NCBI GenBank assembly: GCA_018883665.1
Contig: JAHLFU010000258.1
Location: 1-11,210 of the forward strand
DNA: 11,210 bases
Origin: Paraprevotella stercoravium
Lineage (GTDB): Bacteria; Bacteroidota; Bacteroidia; Bacteroidales; Bacteroidaceae
Direction: 5' to 3'
The translations under genes and the position numbers were made by a program. The notes below the pieces were generated by a model. That model worked only from the letters and a program-made list of their open reading frames with translations. It had not been told where the DNA came from and ran no database searches. Position 1 is the stretch's first letter; each line of letters opens with the position of its first letter. This document shows, one piece after another, positions 1-7,074 of this stretch.

Positions 1-737
1 GAACCGGCATTGAAACCGAACCAGCCCAACCAGAGCATGGCGGCGCCTAAGATAACAAAAGGAATATTTGCCGGAACATGGGGCGTGGCGGCATTCCTGC
101 GCTGTCCCAAGAACAAAGCTCCGGTCAAGGCCGCCACTCCGGAAGAAGCGTGAACAACAACACCACCGGCAAAGTCGAGTACGCCCATCTGACGCAGGAA
201 ACCGTCGGGATGCCAGGTCCAGTGGGCCAAAGGACAATAAACAAAAAGGGAAAAAAGTGCCATAAACACCAGATAGCCGGAAAAATGAACCCGCTCGGCA
301 AAAGAACCGGTAATCAAGGAAGGGGTAATAATGGCAAACTTCATCTGAAACAGAGCATACAGCGCCAAAGGAATGGTCGGTGCCAGAAAGAGATCCGTTT
401 TGGCGCCTACTCCCGTAAACATGGGGAAGGTCAGCGGATTGCCGATAAAATGTCCCAGATCATCGCCAAAAGCCAGACTGAACCCGATGACAACCCAGAT
501 CACACTGATCACACCCATGGCAATGAAACTCTGCAGAATGGTGGAAATGATATTCTTCCGCCCTACCATACCGCCATAGAAAAACGAAAGGCCCGGTGTC
601 ATCATCAGAACGAATATCGTAGCGGTAATCATCCAGGCCACATTCGCGGCATTGAAGTACTGATCGGGCATCCAGAGTTCCGGTGTTTCCGGTGTAAATA
701 CTCCCCAAATACTGATGAGCACCAACAGACTCATCAT
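1..737 (-). CDS. amt: Ammonium transporter (Amt family), 5' part, cut by left window edge
   Basis: Reading the minus strand from 737 to the window edge gives 245 open codons plus two bases, so the C-terminal part of the protein is missing. Amt proteins are inner-membrane trimeric channels that import ammonium/ammonia. The translation shows classic family features in order: an early YGGMVGRKN turn, then FQMKFAIIT followed by GSFAER (the position of the periplasmic gate Phe in E. coli AmtB), then AHWTW, and then LDFAGGVVVHASSG, which carries the conserved Asp and the first of the twin pore His residues. Start choice is uncertain: ATG at 737 follows ATT-GTG in frame, and an in-frame TAA sits at 761-759 directly after an ATG at 764-762. 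The chosen start lacks the positively charged n-region expected ahead of the first hydrophobic stretch. A 10-codon upstream ORF (769-737) overlaps the start as TGATG. A PII (glnK) gene often follows amt but would lie outside the window. Confidence 0.93.
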   Translation of the reverse strand, partial: MMSLLVLISIWGVFTPETPELWMPDQYFNAANVAWMITATIFVLMMTPGLSFFYGGMVGRKNIISTILQSFIAMGVISVIWVVIGFSLAFGDDLGHFIGNPLTFPMFTGVGAKTDLFLAPTIPLALYALFQMKFAIITPSLITGSFAERVHFSGYLVFMALFSLFVYCPLAHWTWHPDGFLRQMGVLDFAGGVVVHASSGVAALTGALFLGQRRNAATPHVPANIPFVILGAAMLWLGWFGFNAG

Positions 738-897
738 CACAATCCATCTTTTCTTTCTTTACATAACATTTAAAGTTAAATTCGCTATATATTTTGTCTT
801 TGTGTTTTGTGTACGGTAAAATTACTTTCTTTTTGAAAGAAAAAGGACTTTTTAGATTCCGTTTTGAAAAACAAAAAGAGGGAAATTACAATATTTT

Positions 898-909
898 CGG
901 ATTTATCCG
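898..909. repeat. Small dyad in the amt upstream region
   Basis: CGGAT-TT-ATCCG is a 5-bp inverted repeat with a 2-nt centre, about 160 bp upstream of the ammonium transporter start. It could be an operator for nitrogen control, but nothing else supports that. The rest of the 242-bp gap 738-979 is AT-rich and shows no gene and no convincing TAnnTTTG box toward amt; the nearest is TCAGTTTG at 928-921 on the minus strand. Confidence 0.2.
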
Positions 910-961
910 GTATTTTATTACAAACTGACAGTAGAGAGGCGCAAATAACAACAAAATAAAA

Positions 962-993
962 CAAAGAAAAGCTCCTGTTTTACCGTTTCTTTG
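962..993 (-). terminator. Weak AT-rich hairpin at the end of the beta-lactamase gene
   Basis: CAAAGAAA (962-969) pairs with TTTCTTTG (986-993). The stem overlaps the last codons of the beta-lactamase gene, and on the minus strand it is followed by a T-rich run. The stem is AT-rich, so termination here is only possible, not strong. Confidence 0.35.
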
Positions 994-1873
994 AGAATGA
1001 GGAATAAACCAGCCGAGAGATGTCGGCAATGATGCGTGCGGTATTCTCGGCCGACTCACGGGAGTGTTTCACAAAAACGGCAATGGTGTAATAACGGCCG
1101 TCGGGCAAGAGGACAAAACCCAAATCATTGATGGCAGTCCAGCGTCCGGAAGCGTCCCGGTCACTGGTACCGGTCTTATGCCCGATGCGGGCACCGGTGC
1201 CGGCCAACGGAGCCGGAAGGCGGTCGGTGCCGGTCTTGCACTCCATAAGCGTGGTTTTCAAGAACTCCTGAATCGGTTTTGCGAACAAGGACTTTTTCAG
1301 GAAGATTTCCATCAGACGAACGGCTTCTAGCGGTGTAGACCAGTTGTCATAACAGGTCTGCGCATCGCGGTGCATATCGTCTTCGGTAACCTGAACGGCA
1401 AAATCGGTCAGGCCCAGAGAACGGATATAGCGGTCGGTGGCCTGAGGACCGCCATACAGACGGAACAGCAGGTCGCAGGCGTTGTTGTCGCTCTGCTGCA
1501 ACGTATATTCCAGAAGCGTACGCAAAGGAAGGGTGACATTGCCCTGAGGATAGCGGTCGCGCAGCGGGCTATAGGTGTTGGGCTTGAGGTCTTCGGGAGT
1601 TACCAGCACCTCATGGTCCACACTCTCGGAAAGGGCCGTGAGCGTATCGGCCACAGCCAGTGCCTGATGGAATTTCACCACGCTCATCAGCGGATAGCGG
1701 TTATCGTTATTGACGGTCAGCGTGTCTGTACCGTTGAAGATTACAGCCACGCCCACCTCGGCTTGTTTTCCAACCAGATAAGCACGGATGGACTGCTCCA
1801 GATTTTGGGCAGACAATGTACGGACTGCTCCGTAAAAGAAGCAGAAAAGAAAGATAAAGAACTGTTTCGCCAT
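980..1873 (-). CDS. bla: Class A beta-lactamase, subclass A2 (CepA/CblA/PER-like), periplasmic
   Basis: The protein has 297 residues and would hydrolyse beta-lactams, probably cephalosporins, in the periplasm through an acyl-serine intermediate. Start at 1873 is preferred over the upstream in-frame ATG at 2008 because it gives a clean signal peptide (MAKQFFIFLFCFFYGAVRT, cleavage near LSA-Q at residue 22). Catalytic motifs are complete: SxxK at S64-V-V-K67, SDN at 128-130, and KTG at 233-235 in GHKTGTSDR. The omega loop reads EDDMH (164-168), which places the general-base Glu at E164 and His where most class A enzymes have Asn170, as in PER and other A2 enzymes. QQSDNNACD, YSPLR and the tail IADISRLVY agree with what I remember of CepA and CblA; length matches (about 296-300). 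It diverges from the fucosidase gene, and no mobile element flanks it, so it looks like an intrinsic chromosomal gene. Substrate range cannot be read from sequence. Confidence 0.93.
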   Translation of the reverse strand: MAKQFFIFLFCFFYGAVRTLSAQNLEQSIRAYLVGKQAEVGVAVIFNGTDTLTVNNDNRYPLMSVVKFHQALAVADTLTALSESVDHEVLVTPEDLKPNTYSPLRDRYPQGNVTLPLRTLLEYTLQQSDNNACDLLFRLYGGPQATDRYIRSLGLTDFAVQVTEDDMHRDAQTCYDNWSTPLEAVRLMEIFLKKSLFAKPIQEFLKTTLMECKTGTDRLPAPLAGTGARIGHKTGTSDRDASGRWTAINDLGFVLLPDGRYYTIAVFVKHSRESAENTARIIADISRLVYSSFSKKR

Positions 1874-1927
1874 ATATTTTTCCGATATAAATAAGTGTTT
1901 CAATAAAGAGTTTCTGTTTGATGTACG

Positions 1928-1935
1928 CAAAATTA
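1928..1935 (-). promoter_or_regulatory. Candidate -7 box of the beta-lactamase promoter
   Basis: On the minus strand the bases read TAATTTTG, a perfect match to the Bacteroides -7 consensus TAnnTTTG. A TTG lies 17 nt upstream (1955-1953), slightly closer than the usual -33 spacing. Transcription would start near 1921 and leave a leader of about 48 nt. Confidence 0.4.
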
Positions 1936-1980
1936 AGGTTTCTTTCCATACGCAAGAGGCAATAAGTGCAAAAAAATACC

Positions 1981-1988
1981 TATTTTTG
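1981..1988 (+). promoter_or_regulatory. Candidate -7 box of the fucosidase promoter
   Basis: TATTTTTG matches TAnnTTTG exactly and sits 54 bp before the fucosidase ATG, giving a leader of about 48 nt. No clear TTTG is found at the -33 position. With the box at 1928-1935 it makes a compact divergent promoter region. Confidence 0.35.
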
Positions 1989-2042
1989 TTTCCGTAATTA
2001 TAAATCATAAACTACCAATTTTTGTCATTGTAAGACTCAAGC

Positions 2043-4259
2043 ATGAAAAGAATCTTATTTTCCCTGGTCCTTGCGGGTGCCTTGCAGGCGGCATCTGCCC
2101 AAAAATATTCTTTAGACAATACCATCAAGGTAAACGATTCGGACTCTAAGGAAGTGATTATCCAAAAGGCGGCTCACGTGGTTCCGACCGACAACCAGCT
2201 GCGCGCTCTGGAAAAGGAGTTCATTGCCTTTATCCACTTCGGACCGAACACATTCACCCGTATGGAATGGGGAACCGGTAAGGAAGATCCGTCTATCTTT
2301 GATCTGAAAACACTGGATACCGACCAGTGGTGCAAGGCCATCAAGGCGGCCGGCATGAAGCTGGTGATGCTCACCGTGAAGCACCACGACGGTTTCTGTC
2401 TGTGGCAGACCCGATATACGAAACATGGCATCATGTCCACCGGATTCCAGGACGGCAAGGGGGATATTCTGAGAGACCTTTCCAAATCGTGCAAGAAGTA
2501 CGGCCTGAAGCTGGGTGTCTATCTGTCGCCGGCCGACCTGTACCAGATTGAGAATCCGGAAGGCCTGTACGGAAACGGAAGCAAAAAGACCCTGCGCACC
2601 ATTCCGCGTGAAGTGGAAGGACGTCCTTTTGCCAACAAAACGAAATTCCAGTTCGTGGTGGACGACTATAACGAGTACTTCATGAACCAGCTGTTCGAAA
2701 TCCTCACCGAATACGGCGAGGTGGATGAGGTATGGTTCGACGGAGCACACCCGAAACAAAAAGGCGGACAGACCTATAACTATAAGGCCTGGCAACAGGT
2801 GATCCGTACGCTGGCACCGCATGCGGCCATCTTCGGTAAAGAGGATATCCGCTGGTGCGGTAACGAGGCGGGAAGAACCCGCCGCACGGAGTGGAACGTA
2901 ATCGGCTATCAGGAGAATCCGGACACCATGAACATGTTTCCGGATATGGTGGCCGAGGATCTGGGCAGCCGCGAGGCCTTGCAGAAGGCCAAGTATCTGC
3001 ACTATCAGCAGGCGGAAATCAACACTTCCATCCGTGAGGGCTGGTTCTACCGGGATGATACGGAGCAGAAGGTGCGCAACGCGGACGATGTGTTCGACAT
3101 TTACGAGCGTGCCGTGGGCGGTAACTCTACCTTCCTGCTGAACATCCCGCCAAACCGTGAGGGACTGCTGCCGCAGAAGGATGTGGAGGTGCTGGAAGAA
3201 GTGGGACGACGCATCCGCGAAACTTACGGCACAGACCTGCTGAAAAAGGCCAAAGGCCCGAAAGAGGTGCTGGACAAGGACAGAAAGACCTATACGCTGA
3301 TTGACGAGAAGGATCCGGTGATCACCATCACGACCCGCAAACCGATTACACTGAACCGCCTGACCATTCAGGAGGCCATCGAGCAGACCGGCGAGCGTGT
3401 GGAGGAGCATTATGTGGAGGCTTGGATTGACGGAGCCTGGAAAAAAATTGCCGAAAGTACGAACATCGGTTACAAGCGCATCCTGCGCTTCCCGCAGATC
3501 ACGACTGACCGCATCCGCATCCACTTCCCGAAAATGAGAATGCAGGCAGGCATCTGCAAGGTATCAGCCCACTATTATCCGGCGGTGCCGCCACAGCTTA
3601 CCGCCAAACGCAGTATGGACGGACAGGTAACGATTCAGGTGAAGGAAAGTGATTTTGGCTGGAAGCGCCACGGCGAGAACAGCGCGGGCAACCTGAATGC
3701 GGGATACAGCATCCACTACACCACAGACGGTACGGCTCCGACCAAGAATTCGGCAAGCTATCAGGGTGCATTCACGGCTGATAATCAGGAGGTACAGGCC
3801 GTATCGGTGCTGAACGGAAAGACCGGACCGGTGCTTCAGGAACGCTTCGGATATATCAAGAAAGACTGGAAGGCGGAAGCCAGCAGCGAAGCGGAACAGC
3901 ACAGCGCGGCACTGGCAGCGGACGAGAATCCGAACACCTTCTGGCTGAGCGGCAACGGAGATCAGGACCGCACGCTGACCATTGACCTGGGCTCGGTGAA
4001 GACCATCCGCGGATTTGCCTACACACCGCAGAACCACAACGCCGAGGGTATGATCGAACGGGGAACCGTATGGGTGAGCCAGGACAAACAGAACTGGAAG
4101 AAGGTGGAGGACTTTATGTTCGGTAACCTGATCAATGACCCGACCAAGCGCTCTTGCACCTTCAAGAATGCCACAGAAGCACGCTACTTCAAGATCCAGA
4201 TGACCGAAGGAGCCAACCGAAGCGAGAAAGCTGCGGTGGCCGAAGTAGATATTTTCTAA
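2043..4259 (+). CDS. Secreted alpha-L-fucosidase, GH29, with C-terminal beta-sandwich and F5/8-type carbohydrate-binding domains
   Basis: This 738-residue enzyme removes alpha-linked L-fucose from glycans, by the retaining GH29 mechanism. A type I signal peptide (MKRILFSLVLAGALQAASA, cleavage before Q20) sends it to the periplasm or beyond; there is no lipobox Cys. Residues about 45-395 are the catalytic barrel: HFGPNTFT (65-72), TVKHHDGFCLWQT (111-123), and VDEVWFDGAHP with the likely nucleophile D233. E325 in AEINTSIREGWFYRDD is my candidate acid/base; this segment resembles subfamily B (alpha-1,3/1,4-fucosidases), an inference from memory. Residues about 400-512 form a discoidin-like sandwich (VEAWIDGAWKKIAES), about 520-600 a chitobiase-like domain (YSIHYTTDGTAPT), and about 605-738 an F5/8 type C or CBM32-like domain (NTFWLSGNGDQDRTLTIDLG). 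No SusC/SusD, sulfatase or other glycosidase gene adjoins it. It ends just before the strong hairpin at 4329-4375. Confidence 0.94.
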   Translation: MKRILFSLVLAGALQAASAQKYSLDNTIKVNDSDSKEVIIQKAAHVVPTDNQLRALEKEFIAFIHFGPNTFTRMEWGTGKEDPSIFDLKTLDTDQWCKAIKAAGMKLVMLTVKHHDGFCLWQTRYTKHGIMSTGFQDGKGDILRDLSKSCKKYGLKLGVYLSPADLYQIENPEGLYGNGSKKTLRTIPREVEGRPFANKTKFQFVVDDYNEYFMNQLFEILTEYGEVDEVWFDGAHPKQKGGQTYNYKAWQQVIRTLAPHAAIFGKEDIRWCGNEAGRTRRTEWNVIGYQENPDTMNMFPDMVAEDLGSREALQKAKYLHYQQAEINTSIREGWFYRDDTEQKVRNADDVFDIYERAVGGNSTFLLNIPPNREGLLPQKDVEVLEEVGRRIRETYGTDLLKKAKGPKEVLDKDRKTYTLIDEKDPVITITTRKPITLNRLTIQEAIEQTGERVEEHYVEAWIDGAWKKIAESTNIGYKRILRFPQITTDRIRIHFPKMRMQAGICKVSAHYYPAVPPQLTAKRSMDGQVTIQVKESDFGWKRHGENSAGNLNAGYSIHYTTDGTAPTKNSASYQGAFTADNQEVQAVSVLNGKTGPVLQERFGYIKKDWKAEASSEAEQHSAALAADENPNTFWLSGNGDQDRTLTIDLGSVKTIRGFAYTPQNHNAEGMIERGTVWVSQDKQNWKKVEDFMFGNLINDPTKRSCTFKNATEARYFKIQMTEGANRSEKAAVAEVDIF

Positions 4260-4328
4260 GAATTTGTACAACTTTAATAATGAATCCCAGCACCGTTTCG
4301 GGGACGCTCTCGGAAGGGTGCTTCATCT

Positions 4329-4375
4329 GCAGAGCTCCTCTGGCCATTACAGCCGGAGGAGCTCTGCCTTTTTTT
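4329..4375 (+). terminator. Strong rho-independent terminator after the fucosidase gene
   Basis: A perfect 12-bp stem GCAGAGCTCCTC (4329-4340) with GAGGAGCTCTGC (4356-4367) continues by a T-G wobble and three more pairs around a 7-nt loop (4345-4351). Seven T follow at 4369-4375. It separates the fucosidase gene from the receptor gene, so the two are not an operon. It is the main feature in the first part of the 307-bp gap 4260-4566. Confidence 0.92.
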
Positions 4376-4408
4376 CGGGTTTCCGCTACTGGTTTTCCGC
4401 CAAACGAC

Positions 4409-4476
4409 TGAAACATTTGTTGCAATCGCACGCACATTTGTTTCATGAAACATTTATAATCGGGTATGAAACAAAC
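4409..4476. promoter_or_regulatory. Array of four TGAAACA-type sites including a 14-bp perfect palindrome
   Basis: Four copies of one motif lie in 68 bp: TGAAACATTT at 4409-4418, its inverse ATTTGTTTCA at 4436-4445, TGAAACATTT again at 4446-4455, and TGAAACAAAC at 4467-4476. The second and third abut to give the perfect palindrome TGTTTCATGAAACA (4439-4452). The fourth copy starts 21 bp after the third, two helical turns. The array lies just upstream of the likely receptor promoter, as expected for an activator or repressor operator. I do not know the regulator. Confidence 0.5.
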
Positions 4477-4503
4477 GTGATATTCTGATTCTCAGAACTT
4501 TCA

Positions 4504-4511
4504 TACTTTTA
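4504..4511 (+). promoter_or_regulatory. Possible -7 box for the receptor gene
   Basis: TACTTTTA matches TAnnTTTG at all but the last base. It would give a leader of about 49 nt, similar to the other promoters here, and lies 28 bp after the repeat array. No -33 TTTG is evident, which would fit an activator-dependent promoter. Confidence 0.25.
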
Positions 4512-4566
4512 CGGCATCAAACAAACTAATAAATTTTTTCTAACTGACATTTAAATTTAAGATGCT

Positions 4567-6903
4567 ATGAAGGCGGAGAAAAAAATGAGACAAAAGTCAG
4601 CTCAGTGTCATGCAGCTGTACTATTGCTGGGAATGGCTTGTTCCATATCGTATGCCCAAGCGCAGGATAAAAAGGAAAGTAACGAAGAAGGCAACAGAAA
4701 TGTCATGCTGAACGCAGCCAGCGCCAACGGGCCGAGAGAGATTCAGATCGGTCTGCCCTCGGCCGATGTCAATGTGCTGGAGAACGGCATTCCGGTTACC
4801 TATGCCACCAACCCGCATACCGTGAACTCTTTGTGGCGAGGTGACGTGAGTCTGAGCCATATGGGACTGCTCAAGATCTCGGAAACAGCCGTAACCACCG
4901 GAAATATCGGTTATGCGGTAAACTCTTTCACGCAACTGGGACAAAAAGGATTCCACGGAGCGCTGAATTACAAGACCAATCATTTCGGCATGCAGGAAGT
5001 GGCCCTGAACCTGAACGGTAGTCTGGGTAAAGGATGGTTCTACAGCGCCAACATGTATCAGGACTTTGACCCGGGAACCTTCGACATCAAGTCTACCCCA
5101 TTCCAGGACCGTACGCAGATCTATAAGTTCGCGCTGACCAAAAGATATCACGATAACCGGGGTGAATTTACAGCCTTATACAACTTCAGCAACAGCCATC
5201 CGGTATATAACTATGCCACACAGTCGGCTCCCTTCATCTATGTGGGTGACGGTAGCGTGAAACAGTTCGGTGACTTCAAGCTGGGTACCACTTCTTATCT
5301 TCCGGTGGACAACGACATGGTGTATCGCGACATGCGTACCGGTGAAGTCAAGAAGACCAACCTTTATGACGCTTCCGAGAACAAGGGAAACATGATCACC
5401 CTGATGAACGATTACAAGTGGGACAACGGACTGAACTGGAAAGCCATCGTGAAATATGACAAGTCTACCGGTTCGCTGGTTTACCAGACTCCGATGTCGC
5501 TCGACAAGAACGAGGCGGGCATCAACTATCTGTATGAAAGCGCCGACGGAAGCATGAAACCGTATGCCGGAGAATATGTGCAGAGCCGTATGACCTGTCT
5601 GAACCGCGGTTTCATCAACTCATTCATGTTTACTTCGGAACTGAGCAGAAGCACCGATCACGGATTGTGGCGACTGGGCCTCAACGAGTGGTATTATGAT
5701 ATCGACTACACCTCATCTACCACCATGTACGACCAGTCGGTTCCTGCCGACGGAAGTTATCCGGTGCGCCTGTATAATGCCGACTATGCCACTTCGCAGA
5801 ACCGCAAATACAGCAACGGCTATTTCTATGACTTCAACAAGAACGCCTCTGAATATTACAACGGATTTGACAACAAAGTGGCACTCTATTTCACACACGA
5901 CTGGGATGTGACCGACAAATTCAATGTGTATTATGGTGCCCGTCTGGAATATCAGGCCCTGAGAGGAGAAAATGCGGCCGTGAAGGATGCCAACGGAAAC
6001 TATATCGGACGATTCGCGGACTATTATCTGGGAGCGGAAAAGGACGGTGTCAAAATCGAACCGACTCCGATGGAGCATGACTGGCTGAATTATGCACTCA
6101 CTGCAGCCCTGACCTATAAGATCAACAGCCAGTTCGGTCTGACCGGTGATTTCACGTACATCACCCAGCACCCGAAGATCGAGAGCTTTGCTCCGGCCAC
6201 CTATCCGAACACGGGAACCATATCCGTACCTCTGGGACGTGCCGGTATCTATTACAACAACAAATGGCTCAGCCTGACTTCGCTGGTATCTTACATCTCA
6301 AAGACCAACAACAACGCCACGCTGAACCTGCAGCACAAAACAGCTGACGGACAGAATCAGATCATGGCCGCTCCGCTCGCCTTCAACATCCAGACTATCG
6401 GATGGACGACCGACGTGGTGGCACATCCGTTCAAGGGATTTGACCTGCACTTCCTGTTCACTTACCAGAAGCCGACCTACAAGAAGTATGAAACTTCCAT
6501 TACCTTCTCCGACGGTTATGTGGGCAAGATCGACGCAACCGGAAACATTGTAGCCGAGATTCCTCAGGTCATTGTGGAAATCGACCCGAGCTATATGATT
6601 ACGGATTATCTGAAAATATGGACCAGCTTCCGTTACTTCAGCAAGACATATGCCAACATCAACGACGCCTATTACTTCAACGGAAGATGGGAAACATTCG
6701 GCGGTATCAACTGGCAGGTCAACAAGAAACTGTCTTTAGGCTGCACGGTGGTGAACTTCCTGAACCAGACCGGCGCCAAAGGAAGTATTGCCGGTGCGGA
6801 ACTCGTAAATAAAGACGAAGCTTCTGCCTATGCGGGCTATGTCATGGCCGGAAGCTATATCCGTCCGTTTACCGTGGAGTTCAACGCTAACATCAAATTC
6901 TAA
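4567..6903 (+). CDS. TonB-dependent receptor-like outer-membrane beta-barrel with short atypical plug
   Basis: The 778-residue product begins with a signal peptide (hydrophobic core about 16-30, cleavage near AQA-Q at 32). ATG at 4585 (M7) is an alternative start. Residues about 45-140 read like a short plug region: VMLNAAS, GPREIQIGLP, VLENGIPVTY, WRGDVSLS, then GNIGYAVNSFTQLGQ. From about 140 on, alternating aromatic and polar residues with many Y, N and D form repeated amphipathic beta strands, and the protein ends FNANIKF, the terminal-Phe signal for barrel insertion. It therefore most likely sits in the outer membrane and takes up an unknown ligand. It lacks the N-terminal carboxypeptidase-like or STN domain common in Bacteroidetes SusC-type receptors, shows no clear TonB box, and has no SusD partner. 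A three-codon ORF (ATG CTA TGA, 4562-4570) overlaps the start. Ligand unknown; a non-TonB barrel remains possible. Confidence 0.8.
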   Translation: MKAEKKMRQKSAQCHAAVLLLGMACSISYAQAQDKKESNEEGNRNVMLNAASANGPREIQIGLPSADVNVLENGIPVTYATNPHTVNSLWRGDVSLSHMGLLKISETAVTTGNIGYAVNSFTQLGQKGFHGALNYKTNHFGMQEVALNLNGSLGKGWFYSANMYQDFDPGTFDIKSTPFQDRTQIYKFALTKRYHDNRGEFTALYNFSNSHPVYNYATQSAPFIYVGDGSVKQFGDFKLGTTSYLPVDNDMVYRDMRTGEVKKTNLYDASENKGNMITLMNDYKWDNGLNWKAIVKYDKSTGSLVYQTPMSLDKNEAGINYLYESADGSMKPYAGEYVQSRMTCLNRGFINSFMFTSELSRSTDHGLWRLGLNEWYYDIDYTSSTTMYDQSVPADGSYPVRLYNADYATSQNRKYSNGYFYDFNKNASEYYNGFDNKVALYFTHDWDVTDKFNVYYGARLEYQALRGENAAVKDANGNYIGRFADYYLGAEKDGVKIEPTPMEHDWLNYALTAALTYKINSQFGLTGDFTYITQHPKIESFAPATYPNTGTISVPLGRAGIYYNNKWLSLTSLVSYISKTNNNATLNLQHKTADGQNQIMAAPLAFNIQTIGWTTDVVAHPFKGFDLHFLFTYQKPTYKKYETSITFSDGYVGKIDATGNIVAEIPQVIVEIDPSYMITDYLKIWTSFRYFSKTYANINDAYYFNGRWETFGGINWQVNKKLSLGCTVVNFLNQTGAKGSIAGAELVNKDEASAYAGYVMAGSYIRPFTVEFNANIKF

Positions 6904-6932
6904 ACGTTTTTTTTTACATTTTATCATGCATC

Positions 6933-6979
6933 AGAAAGAGCTGTACCCGAGAAACGGGCTGCAGCTCTTTCTCTGTTTT
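6933..6979 (+). terminator. Terminator of the receptor gene
   Basis: AGAAAGAGCTG (6933-6943) pairs with CAGCTCTTTCT (6962-6972), and CCCG/CGGG continues the stem around an AGAAA loop with a small internal loop between. TTTT follows at 6976-6979. A run of nine T (6907-6915) lies just after the stop codon. Confidence 0.75.
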
Positions 6980-6998
6980 ATCGGGAGGATTCTTCTAC

Positions 6999-7048
6999 AG
7001 TAAAAGGCTGCGCCGTCATTCTCAGAATGAACAGCGCAGCCTTTTACT
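6999..7048. terminator. Long hairpin between convergent genes, probable two-way terminator
   Basis: Fifteen perfect pairs join 6999-7013 (AGTAAAAGGCTGCGC) with 7034-7048; a second small stem TCATTC/GAATGA (7016-7021 with 7025-7030) caps it. The T run belongs to the stem on both strands (CCTTTTACT), so it could end the peroxidase operon transcript on the minus strand and back up the receptor terminator on the plus strand. Confidence 0.75.
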
Positions 7049-7074
7049 ATTGTCTACACCTAAAAAAACGATCG

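Noticed and set aside
460..747. 95-codon minus-strand ORF starting at ATG 747
   Set aside because: It is a shifted frame of the ammonium transporter gene with Cys- and Asp-rich nonsense sequence.
78..773. 231-codon plus-strand ORF
   Set aside because: It is antisense to the ammonium transporter gene, whose translation shows clear family motifs. The plus reading is low-complexity and rich in Q, H, N and R without any fold signature.
1874..2008. N-terminal extension of the beta-lactamase from ATG 2008
   Set aside because: The extension would bury the signal peptide 45 residues in and would cover the candidate -7 boxes of both divergent genes.
2112..3524. 470-codon minus-strand ORF
   Set aside because: It lies wholly opposite the fucosidase catalytic region, and its H-, L-, V- and R-rich composition is typical of an antisense reading frame. 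No domain is recognisable.
4289..4322. AGCACC/GGTGCT inverted repeat before the fucosidase terminator
   Set aside because: Only six pairs around a long loop, overshadowed by the strong hairpin that follows.
4567..4641. Lipoprotein signal in the receptor-like protein (GMAC)
   Set aside because: The residue at -3 is Gly and not Leu, Val or Ile, and a signal peptidase I site AQA-Q lies a few residues on.
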